DNA of 7,206 bases, from contig CAYXJR010000141.1 in NCBI GenBank assembly GCA_964465145.1, positions 1 to 7,206 of the forward strand, written 5' to 3'. The translations under genes were made by a program, and so were the position numbers. The DNA is from JAUVKA01 sp964465145. Its GTDB lineage: Bacteria > Bacteroidota > Bacteroidia > Bacteroidales > UBA12481. Shown in pieces: positions 1 through 6,074 of this stretch (within the stretch, counting starts at the first letter, position 1; each line of letters starts with the position of its first letter). The notes beneath the pieces were generated by a model, which saw only the letters and a program-made list of their open reading frames with translations, was not told the DNA's origin and did not search any database.

Positions 1-21
1 TGGCAATGACTTCTAAAGGCT

Positions 22-81
22 TCTTTACATAACAATATACTTGTCATAACCTTTATTATGTAAAGATTGACATAATAAAGG
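22..81. repeat. Overlapping inverted repeats at the IstA break
   Basis: Two perfect 11-bp inverted repeats overlap here. TCTTTACATAA (22-32) is complementary to TTATGTAAAGA (56-66), and CCTTTATTATG (50-60) is complementary to CATAATAAAGG (71-81) with a 10-base loop. Because 56-60 takes part in both, the two hairpins exclude each other. The right arm of the second one runs into the first recognisable IstA codons (AAA GG, from 77). The rest of positions 1-70 is AT-rich, with stops in all three forward frames, and I recognise no gene in it. The repeats are directly visible; a function as a breakpoint scar or regulatory structure is inference. Confidence 0.6.
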
Positions 82-94
82 AAAAATTGAAAAC

Positions 95-889
95 GTGGTC
101 AAGTATGTCAAATATAACTTCCTGCGTGGAAGGATCTTTGTCAACATCGAAACACTTAATGATCAGGGCATAGCTTGGTTGGAAAGGACAGCTAACGCTA
201 AGGTGAATGCTGCAACCAAAAAAATCCCCCACCAGGAATGGCTTATAGAGAGAGATTACCTGCAACCCATCCATGAGGTCTTCACCCCACAAGAGGCCAC
301 CAAATCTGCAACAGTCAGAAAAGACAATGTTGTCATTTATAAAACCAATTTTTACAGGGTACCTACAGGAACTTATACCGGTCCCGGAACCAAAGCCCTG
401 ATTGAAATAACTGATGATAACAGACTGATCATCTATAATGCGGAAAACAATCAGATTGCTTCTCATCAAATCTATTCAGGGAAAGGCCAGACCATTGGCG
501 GAAGTCAATATAAAAGGGATACGTCATCGGGTATAGATAAACTTATTGATCAGTTATCAAGCCGGTTTGATAATTCTGACAGGGCAACGGAATATCTGTT
601 GCAGATCAGAAAAGACATGCCCAGGAATATACGGGATCAGGTACTACACATCGAAAAACAAACCAAACGTTTTGATATGGATGTTATAAACCGAAGCATG
701 GAGTTTTGTATTGAGCACAAGATCTTCAGAGCAACTGACTTTGAAAGTGTGGCAAAAAAGTTCCATTCTGAAAAACAGCAACCAATGGAGCCAACAGAAC
801 CAATTACCATCAATACCATTAACCAGTCAGCATATAAGATAATACCAAATAAAAGTAACATATCAGATTACCAATCTTTAATGGACTAA
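95..889 (+). CDS. IS21-family transposase IstA, 5'-truncated C-terminal part
   Basis: This is the C-terminal half of an IS21 transposase. Full IstA proteins are roughly 500 residues, with an N-terminal HTH and a DDE integrase core; only 264 residues remain here from the GTG at 95. Homology starts earlier: the codons from 77 read KGKIENVVKYVKYNF, the usual sequence just after the last catalytic Glu region, but an in-frame TGA at 68-70 closes the frame. The GTG is therefore an artefact of truncation rather than a native start. Residues 1-60 continue the end of the catalytic core (NFLRGRIFVNIETLNDQ, then IAWLERTAN and KKIPHQEWLIERDYL). The rest matches the Mu-transposase-like C-terminal domain, with a beta-rich stretch (VVIYKTNFYRVP, residues 79-90). 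The catalytic DDE residues are lost, so it cannot act alone. istB starts four bases after the stop, the normal operon layout. Identity is confident; inactivity is inferred. Confidence 0.88.
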   Translation: MVKYVKYNFLRGRIFVNIETLNDQGIAWLERTANAKVNAATKKIPHQEWLIERDYLQPIHEVFTPQEATKSATVRKDNVVIYKTNFYRVPTGTYTGPGTKALIEITDDNRLIIYNAENNQIASHQIYSGKGQTIGGSQYKRDTSSGIDKLIDQLSSRFDNSDRATEYLLQIRKDMPRNIRDQVLHIEKQTKRFDMDVINRSMEFCIEHKIFRATDFESVAKKFHSEKQQPMEPTEPITINTINQSAYKIIPNKSNISDYQSLMD

Positions 890-893
890 GTCT

Positions 894-1640
894 ATGGAAA
901 CAAAAACACAAGCTCTCAAAGACTATGCTGGCCAACTCAGGCTAAGCGGAATACAGGACCAGGTGGAAGAGCTGATCCGAACAGCATCGGAAGAAAAATG
1001 CAGTTATCTGGATTTTTCCTTAAGACTCCTGGAAACAGAAATCAACCAGAGACGTCAGCGTGACCTGGAACGAAGGATTAAGGCAGCTAAACTACCGGCC
1101 AATCATGACCTGGACCAGTATGATTACTCTTTTGTAAATGGCATTAGCAAGCAACAACTAAACCAGCTGAGAGAATGCCAGTGGTTGGAGCAGATCTTCA
1201 ACGTTGTTCTGATGGGGCCTTCCGGAACCAGTAAAACCCTGATTGCCGCAGGTCTCTGTTATGAAGCATTGCAAAAGGGTTACAAAGCATACTTCCGGAC
1301 CATGGAACAGATCAATGAGATGCTGACCATGAAAGATGTTACCAGATCGGCACTTATTGAATACAACAAATTACAAAAAGCACATTTACTTGTTATTGAT
1401 GACATTATGATGTTCGCCCTGGAGAAAAAACAGGCTGTTCAGCTGTTCAACTTTGTTAATCATCTCCACGAAAAAGCATCCTTTATTGTTACAACTAATA
1501 AAAGCCCGGAAGAATGGGTGAAAATGCTCGATGATGAGGTGATTGCTACTGCTTTGCTCGACCGGATATTATACCGCTGTGAGGTGGTCCGGCTATCCGG
1601 GAAAAGTTACCGATTACAAAACCGGGAAACTATTTTTTAG
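894..1640 (+). CDS. istB: IS21-family helper ATPase IstB
   Basis: IstB is the AAA+ ATPase partner of IstA; it oligomerises on target DNA and activates the transposase. The 248-residue length fits the family. An N-terminal helical domain (residues 1-100) precedes the ATPase core: Walker A GPSGTSKT at 108-115, Walker B LLVIDD at 165-170, a sensor-1-like IVTTNKSPEEW at 198-208, and the C-terminal LLDRILYRCEVVRLSGKSYR at 221-240, which is characteristic of IstB. The frame is intact and the ATG lies four bases after the istA stop, implying co-transcription and coupled translation; there is no strong Shine-Dalgarno sequence, as is common in Bacteroidota. One oddity is Ser113 in place of the usual Gly directly before the P-loop Lys, which may weaken ATP binding. 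With IstA truncated upstream, this copy would probably need an IstA supplied in trans. Confidence 0.93.
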   Translation: METKTQALKDYAGQLRLSGIQDQVEELIRTASEEKCSYLDFSLRLLETEINQRRQRDLERRIKAAKLPANHDLDQYDYSFVNGISKQQLNQLRECQWLEQIFNVVLMGPSGTSKTLIAAGLCYEALQKGYKAYFRTMEQINEMLTMKDVTRSALIEYNKLQKAHLLVIDDIMMFALEKKQAVQLFNFVNHLHEKASFIVTTNKSPEEWVKMLDDEVIATALLDRILYRCEVVRLSGKSYRLQNRETIF

Positions 1641-1687
1641 TGTGATAACGTTCTTTAAAATTTTGTAAGTTTAAATCGGAAAAGGGG

Positions 1688-1756
1688 ACATTCCTATTTT
1701 CTGTTTTTTCGCATTCGTATTTTCCATTTTTCTGCATTGTTGCTTTCTGCTTACAC
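1688..1756. repeat. Three imperfect 23-bp tandem units, candidate IS21 right end
   Basis: Units start at 1688 (ACATTCCTATTTTC), 1711 (GCATTCGTATTTTCC) and 1734 (GCATTGTTGCTTTC), exactly 23 bp apart. By eye, units 1 and 2 agree at 17 of 23 positions, and units 2 and 3 at only about 12 of 23. IS21-family ends are known to carry several repeated transposase-binding sites, and this array lies 47 bp after the istB stop, where such an end is expected. I cannot fix the exact terminus or a target duplication. The T-rich composition could produce some of this similarity by chance. Confidence 0.35.
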
Positions 1757-1809
1757 CAGCACAAACCGGTATTGTTTATACCAATTACTTTGCATAATAT
1801 TTTTCAAAA

Positions 1810-2064
1810 TCACTTCAATTCTGAAAGCCAGATAAGTAATTCCTTATCTTTACTCCAATCAGGTAATTGACCGAAAATTATATCGGGATAAGCGTTTTCT
1901 ATGGCTTTGCGTTTTGTTTCAATATCTGTTCTGGCATAGATCTCTGTAGTTTTCAGGTCAACATGACCGAGAAAATCACGTATATATATTAGATTAACTC
2001 CAGCTTGCAGAAGGTGCATTGCTTTCGAATGCCGAATATGGGGAGCTCCCCATATTCGGCACAC
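1810..2064 (-). pseudogene. Tyrosine recombinase C-terminal fragment (minus strand)
   Basis: This encodes the end of the catalytic domain of a tyrosine recombinase/integrase. Read on the minus strand, it has the box II Arg in PHIRHSKAMHLLQAG, the conserved FLGH (His), and the nucleophile Tyr in TTEIYARTD, followed by a tail ending LSELK. About 84 residues can be read from a GTG at 2064, but full-length relatives are about 280-400 residues, so the N-terminal SAM-like domain and first catalytic Arg are missing. The break falls in the 32-bp palindrome at 2030-2061, beyond which another recombinase runs in the opposite direction. HIR has one residue between His and Arg, where the family has two (HxxR), which suggests the residues before Arg are not native. 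It is almost certainly non-functional. Confidence 0.78.
2030..2061. repeat. Perfect 32-bp palindrome at a head-to-head recombinase junction
   Basis: The sequence from 2030 to 2061 equals its own reverse complement. Each arm is TGCCGAATATGGGGAG, and the centre is the GAGCTC hexamer at 2043-2048. The first unpaired bases are A2029 and C2062. Both strands read CRIWGAPHIRH in the frame of their respective recombinase fragment, so the same catalytic-box Arg-His codons lie symmetrically on either side. This marks a rearrangement breakpoint, or possibly a fold-back artefact. The palindrome itself is directly visible. Confidence 0.95.
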
Positions 2065-2227
2065 CTATGCCACCCATTTGCTCGAAGAAGGCCTTAACAT
2101 TGTCACCCTGAAAGAACTACTGGGGCATGCCGAGATCACAACTACGATGATTTACCTGCATGTGGCACAATGTCCGCTGATTAAGGCCCATAGCCCGCTC
2201 GACACGCTGTATCCGGAAAAGAAATGA
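2060..2227 (+). pseudogene. Tyrosine recombinase C-terminal fragment upstream of the IS91 transposase
   Basis: Translating from 2060 gives 55 residues: RH (Arg just before 2060), then HTYATHLLEEG, the LLGHAEI box with its His, the nucleophile Tyr in TTTMIYLHVA, and a tail ending DTLYPEKK before TGA at 2225-2227. This is the last part of a XerD-like integrase of the kind that often precedes IS91-type transposases in Bacteroidota. No start codon belongs to it, and everything upstream of the Arg-His box is replaced by the palindrome and the opposing fragment. Its stop overlaps the transposase ATG as ATGA, so the two genes were once translationally coupled. It differs from the minus-strand fragment (MIYLHVA versus EIYARTD), so the two are remnants of different integrases rather than a duplication of one. 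Confidence 0.8.
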
Positions 2228-3372
2228 ACCGTCCGAAATATGAGGTTTCGGATGTGATCTGCCAATTTGGTGAACAGTTTACCGCAGAATACCACCCCAA
2301 TAGTTATCAGCAAAGGGTATTGAATGCCCTGAGCGTTTGCCGCACTTCAGCTTTGGGTGGGCATAAAGAGGAATGTGATTGCTGCGCAAAACAGCGGATC
2401 AGCTATAACAGTTGTCGGAACCGGCACTGCCCAAAATGCCAAAGTTCAAAACAAGCGTTCTGGGTGGAGGATTTGCTGGAAACCACCCTGGAGGTAAAAC
2501 ATTACCATATCGTATTCACCGTTCCGCACGAACTGAACGCGATTTGTATGACCGAAAGCCAATGGTTTTACAGCCAGTTGTTTTCAGTAGTTTGGGAAAC
2601 CCTGCGTCAGTTTGGCTATACCCGTTTCGGAGTAGAAACAGGCGCTGTTTGCGTGCTCCACACCTGGGGGCAAAACCTGAGTTTGCACCCGCATATTCAT
2701 TGCATCGTTCCGGCAGCGGGTGAAACTTTGGCGGGAAACATGAAACACATCGGAAGTAGCGGAAAATACCTGTATCCGGTCAAACAGTTAAGCCCGGTAT
2801 TCAAAGGAAAGCTGATGGAGCGCATCGAAGGCCGGCTAAAAAAGCAATCGCTGTATGAAACGTACAAAGTGTTGCTGCGGCAGGCAAGAAACAAGCCCTG
2901 GTCGGTGCATTGCGAGCTATCGCTGGGAAAACCCGAACATGTAATCAAATATCTGGGGCAATACACGCACCGTGTAGCCATTACCAACCAGCGGATTATC
3001 GATATCGATGAAAGAAGCGTCACCTTTCTGCATAAAGATTACCGTGATCAGGCCAAACAAAAACCAGTCACACTTAGTGGGGTTGAATTCCTTCGGAGGT
3101 TTTGCCAACACATTCTGCCGCACCGCTTTGTCAAAATCCGCAGATATGGCATTTACAGCAGCCGGGCAAGGGCGTTGAAGAAAAAGGCAAGCCCGAAGAT
3201 GGAAATCAAGCTCAAGACAAAAGAAACCACTCAGCAACGGCTCAAACGACTATTAGGATTCGATGTTTACCGCTGTCCGTTTTGCAAACGGGGTACCATG
3301 CATGTTGTGGAAGAATTGCCGCGAGTGCGTTCTCCCACAGGTTTTTATGCCATGAACATCAGGCTCGACTAA
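2224..3372 (+). CDS. IS91-type HUH (Y2) rolling-circle transposase
   Basis: The 382-residue protein is close to full family length. It nicks one DNA strand and moves the element by a rolling-circle mechanism. Visible parts in order: an N-terminal zinc-binding cluster (C51-x-C53-C54, then C64, H68, C69 and C72 in SCRNRHCPKC), the HUH metal-binding motif HPHIH at 155-159, and the two candidate nucleophile tyrosines in KYLGQYTHRVA (Tyr243 and Tyr247, spaced Y-x3-Y). A C-terminal CPFC (351-354) may form another metal site. The ATG overlaps the upstream recombinase stop (ATGA), with a GGAAAAG stretch just before it as a possible ribosome site. All key motifs are present and the frame is unbroken, so the enzyme may be active even though its partner recombinase is broken. 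The extreme C-terminus (FYAMNIRLD) may not be native if the element end was altered. Confidence 0.93.
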   Translation: MNRPKYEVSDVICQFGEQFTAEYHPNSYQQRVLNALSVCRTSALGGHKEECDCCAKQRISYNSCRNRHCPKCQSSKQAFWVEDLLETTLEVKHYHIVFTVPHELNAICMTESQWFYSQLFSVVWETLRQFGYTRFGVETGAVCVLHTWGQNLSLHPHIHCIVPAAGETLAGNMKHIGSSGKYLYPVKQLSPVFKGKLMERIEGRLKKQSLYETYKVLLRQARNKPWSVHCELSLGKPEHVIKYLGQYTHRVAITNQRIIDIDERSVTFLHKDYRDQAKQKPVTLSGVEFLRRFCQHILPHRFVKIRRYGIYSSRARALKKKASPKMEIKLKTKETTQQRLKRLLGFDVYRCPFCKRGTMHVVEELPRVRSPTGFYAMNIRLD

Positions 3373-3443
3373 TAAAATATGCACAGCAACCGAAAACCTT
3401 CAATCCTGAAGGCTGGAATTGTATTGTCTAAACCGGACAAAAA

Positions 3444-3563
3444 ATGGCATTAAAAATCCATTCTGATGAATGGACACTTATTTTTCAGCATAAATACCAC
3501 ATGAGAATGCGGGAAAAGAAGAAGTTAAAAGTCCGGTTCCTGAAAAACAGCTTCCGTAAATAA
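3444..3563 (+). CDS. Doubtful small ORF, 39 residues, very basic
   Basis: An ATG at 3444 opens a frame of 39 codons ending with TAA at 3561-3563. The product begins MALKIHSDEWTLIF and ends in a Lys/Arg-rich tail (KKKLKVRFLKNSFRK). I do not recognise it. There is no good ribosome site ahead of the ATG; the preceding bases are CGGACAAAAA. It sits between the arms of the 8-bp inverted repeat at 3431-3538 and contains the 3457-3474 hairpin, so it may be only a chance frame inside the non-coding end of the IS91 element. The basic tail would suit nucleic-acid binding, but that is speculation. Confidence 0.18.
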   Translation: MALKIHSDEWTLIFQHKYHMRMREKKKLKVRFLKNSFRK

Positions 3564-3625
3564 TTTATCCCAAACAAAAAAACTTTGATAAGTCCATAGG
3601 TACTGCAAGCGATGTAGTTCAACCG

Positions 3626-3662
3626 GGACTTCACGCTGGGTGCTGTGCACCGCTTAAAGTCC
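3626..3662. repeat. Nested hairpin, candidate IS91 origin-end structure
   Basis: GGACTT (3626-3631) is complementary to AAGTCC (3657-3662). Inside it, GGTGC (3639-3643) pairs with GCACC (3647-3651) around a TGT loop. The unpaired sides are 7 and 5 bases. GTTC at 3617-3620 lies just upstream; IS91 elements are known to use GAAC/GTTC-type target tetranucleotides at the origin end. No T-run follows on either strand, so it is not a standard terminator. Assignment as an origin end is an inference. Confidence 0.3.
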
Positions 3663-3748
3663 TATTTATTGGCAGCTGGCGATTTTATTTTAATCGGTTA
3701 ATCTCTGCAGTAGACAATTTCTGTCAGATTTGAACTCAGGCTAAAATA

Positions 3749-6007
3749 TCAGTTTCCCATGAACGAACTCTGCTCTTTGAAATATTGAATATCAATGGAT
3801 CTAATTTCACTGTGTGCGGGTAGGTCACGGTCGCTCAGCTTTCCTGCTAGCTCTTCTGATCTAGAATGCCATAAGTTTACATAGAATTTCATTGGTAAAT
3901 GTGGGATTGGCGTGGGGTCCCAATTAGCTCGTTCATATACAATTCGGTCATCAACGAACCAGCGGATTGACATTGGGGACCATTCAATCGAATATAGGTG
4001 AAAGTCATTAGATGCATCGAAACCTAGATCAATGAGTATTGGTGTCCCTCTGTAGCCATATTCGAGGTTTGCACCTTCGCCTCCGGGGTTGTAAAACACA
4101 TTCACGAGTAGCTTTGTAGTGTCTTTCCCAAGAAACTCGATATCGATTTCCTGCCGTGGCGAATTACGGTGCAAGAACACTCCAGTTACTAATCCCGGTA
4201 CATTAGCCGGTCTGATCTTACTAGAAAAACGACCGTAGAGATAACTTCGGCGGCTACAAATTGAAGCGGAAGTGTATTCCCGAACACGTGCATATTCCTT
4301 AAGTAATGTCAATCTTGCAAGATAAGTGTTCGCGATCGAAAAATTGTTTGGTCTAAAGATAGCTAGATTACTAGGAAATGTATCATCAAGTAACGTCCAT
4401 AATGAACTATCAAATGACTGGAACTTTTCTGAAATAGTGGTAGTATCATGTTTCCAGAAATCATCCTCATTGACTTCATAGAGTGGAATGCCATGCCATT
4501 TTCTCCGTTGTGCGACAATCCAGGGCGACGAATCGAATTGCATCTTAATATGCCTTGGTAAAACACTATGCCTGTTCTCTGTAAGCTTGATAGAAAGATG
4601 GCGTTGCTCTTGGTCCTCAAATACTGGATACTGACTTGAGGGATGTTCGCATTCAAGAAATTCACACAGCAGCTCCCATTTACGCAATTTTTGCATAGGT
4701 AGTACTAGAATGTTTGCTGAAAGCTGACGAAGCAAAATGTATATCGTAAGGAAGCTATCATCCTCGTTAGAAGGATAGTGCTTCGTGATTACTTCTCTGC
4801 TCGCGCACTCTTGGTTCAATTCAATATTTTCTTCTTTGTCACTTACGGTGATAATGAATTTGGCTCTATGGTGGAGTTTCGCTAATTCTATGTAGTGTCG
4901 ACCCGAGAGTGAGCCGACGTTAACGTAAGCATCGAAAACCCTACTCTTCTTTTTGCCGAACAGATCATCATGTTCTCTTTTAGGCAATTCTTTAATATCG
5001 CTGCAACAGCGATAACCTAGCATCGAGAGTGCCATAGCAAGTGAGGTTAAACCAGTTCCTTGTCTCCCGATCGCAAATACGGGCTTTGGCATTGGTCGTT
5101 TCTTGAACAGTAAAGGCTTTTCTTGGTTTAGTACGCCAACTCTTGCGAGAACAGGTAGGATCGAGTACGAATTGTCAGACCGGTTATCTAGTCTTTGGTC
5201 AATAATGGATCTGTGAGTTGCAAACACATCGAGCTTATCAAAATGATGATTGATCCAAAGATCAACGGGCCCACGAACGGGAAGAAGCCCAAGCAGTTTT
5301 TTCACTCCTTTTTTGGACAGTACATATCCGGACAACTGCCAAAGACCACGAAGAGGTCTAAATAGGTAGTCAGAAACTTCGAGTTTTTCCACATTGGTTT
5401 TAGCCTCTTCGTAGGAAAGATAAAGAATATCGAAAGAATCTGATGGTCCATAAATGTGGGTCAACTCATCCCATACTTTATCAAGGACCTGTGGAAAATC
5501 ACGACGAAAATAGATGTCATCTTCCAGCACTAATGTGTACTGATGGTTGCTTGAAGCTATAAGCTTCCACACCGCAATATGTGAGAGCGCCACAGCAATT
5601 TCTTGGCGTGTCATCACAATAGGTCGATTATTAGTGGCCTCGTCTCTTCCTAGTAAGGGGTCCGGCTCAACAAACAACTGGTCTGCAAGCGAATAGTTTG
5701 TATTTAGGTCTAAATGACTGGGTGACTCTGTGTAATATCTCGCGTCGACAGCTGAAAAACGTTTCGTTATTTCACTCAGCGGGGTTTTTGGACTGCTATA
5801 TATCCTCTGCAATTCTCGTTGGATCTGATTCCACCGGGTTACCTGTCTGTCCAGATTAATCACGTATATTTGCTGAATAATACTACGGCGTTGGTTTATA
5901 GGGCTGCTGAAGGACTTGCACATAGTTTTGGCACCAATCAACCTCATTCTTAGCATCAGACGATAAATTAGGTGAAAAAACCGTCCTGAATTATTCGTTC
6001 TGTTCAT
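3749..6007 (-). CDS. Three-domain GT25 glycosyltransferase / sulfotransferase-like / GH16 fusion protein
   Basis: One uninterrupted 752-residue frame joins three enzyme folds. Residues about 45-270 are a GT25-type glycosyltransferase as in LPS sugar transferases: IYVINLDR (47-54), RQEIAVALSHIAVWK (134-148), the acidic LEDD (161-164), the GYVLSKKG segment (227-234) and PVDLW (247-251). Residues about 305-465 resemble the sulfotransferase fold: P-loop-like GRQGTGLTS (314-322), ITVSD (386-390) and WELLCEFL (444-451) followed by YP. Residues about 528-745 are a GH16 beta-glucanase domain close to bacterial licheninases: EIDIEFLGKDTT (620-631) with Glu620, Asp622 and Glu624, then LIDLGFDAS and NLWHS. 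No signal peptide is evident. The ATG at 6007 has no clear ribosome site; Met29 is an alternative start that removes a non-conserved extension. It lies 67 bp after the GT32 gene and is probably co-transcribed with it. Domain identities are confident; substrates are unknown. Confidence 0.87.
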   Translation of the reverse strand: MNRTNNSGRFFHLIYRLMLRMRLIGAKTMCKSFSSPINQRRSIIQQIYVINLDRQVTRWNQIQRELQRIYSSPKTPLSEITKRFSAVDARYYTESPSHLDLNTNYSLADQLFVEPDPLLGRDEATNNRPIVMTRQEIAVALSHIAVWKLIASSNHQYTLVLEDDIYFRRDFPQVLDKVWDELTHIYGPSDSFDILYLSYEEAKTNVEKLEVSDYLFRPLRGLWQLSGYVLSKKGVKKLLGLLPVRGPVDLWINHHFDKLDVFATHRSIIDQRLDNRSDNSYSILPVLARVGVLNQEKPLLFKKRPMPKPVFAIGRQGTGLTSLAMALSMLGYRCCSDIKELPKREHDDLFGKKKSRVFDAYVNVGSLSGRHYIELAKLHHRAKFIITVSDKEENIELNQECASREVITKHYPSNEDDSFLTIYILLRQLSANILVLPMQKLRKWELLCEFLECEHPSSQYPVFEDQEQRHLSIKLTENRHSVLPRHIKMQFDSSPWIVAQRRKWHGIPLYEVNEDDFWKHDTTTISEKFQSFDSSLWTLLDDTFPSNLAIFRPNNFSIANTYLARLTLLKEYARVREYTSASICSRRSYLYGRFSSKIRPANVPGLVTGVFLHRNSPRQEIDIEFLGKDTTKLLVNVFYNPGGEGANLEYGYRGTPILIDLGFDASNDFHLYSIEWSPMSIRWFVDDRIVYERANWDPTPIPHLPMKFYVNLWHSRSEELAGKLSDRDLPAHSEIRSIDIQYFKEQSSFMGN

Positions 6008-6074
6008 ATAGTCTTTTTATTATGTAGCTAAATAGATCCACTAAAAAAATATATTGAGCCCATGATATGAGCAT

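Larger units (their letters stand above)
3373..3748. other. Intergenic region after the IS91 transposase, with hairpins and a possible element end
   Basis: No convincing gene lies in these 376 bases. It holds a 6-bp-stem hairpin (3397-3412, CCTTCA/TGAAGG), a 7-bp-stem hairpin (3457-3474, TCCATTC/GAATGGA), an 8-bp inverted repeat (AACCGGAC at 3431-3438 and GTCCGGTT at 3531-3538), and a nested structure at 3626-3662. The right side, 3663-3748, is AT-rich and lies downstream of the minus-strand fusion gene. I see no strong intrinsic terminator for that gene. IS91 elements carry their origin end shortly after the transposase, so the element boundary probably falls somewhere here, but its position cannot be fixed from one copy. 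Confidence 0.5.

Noticed and set aside
56..861. Minus-strand open frames opposite IstA.
   Set aside because: They are antisense shadows of the clear IstA reading frame, with hydrophobic low-information translations.
1768..1782. Hairpin GGTAT/ATACC as a terminator of the minus-strand integrase fragment.
   Set aside because: The stem is only 5 bp and no T-run follows on the minus strand.
2697..3431. Several open frames over 100 codons on both strands across the IS91 transposase.
   Set aside because: They are off-frame or antisense to a transposase with clear HUH and tyrosine motifs; their translations are low-quality and unfamiliar.
3617..3700. Possible integron attC site: GTTCAAC fits RYYYAAC and is followed by a nested stem.
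   Set aside because: No matching GTTRRRY partner occurs at the right distance (GGTTAATC fails) and the outer arms are not complementary. There is no integron integrase or cassette array.
4363..4665. Open frame of 100 codons on the minus strand inside the fusion gene.
   Set aside because: It lies in another frame of the well-supported fusion gene and has no recognisable motif.
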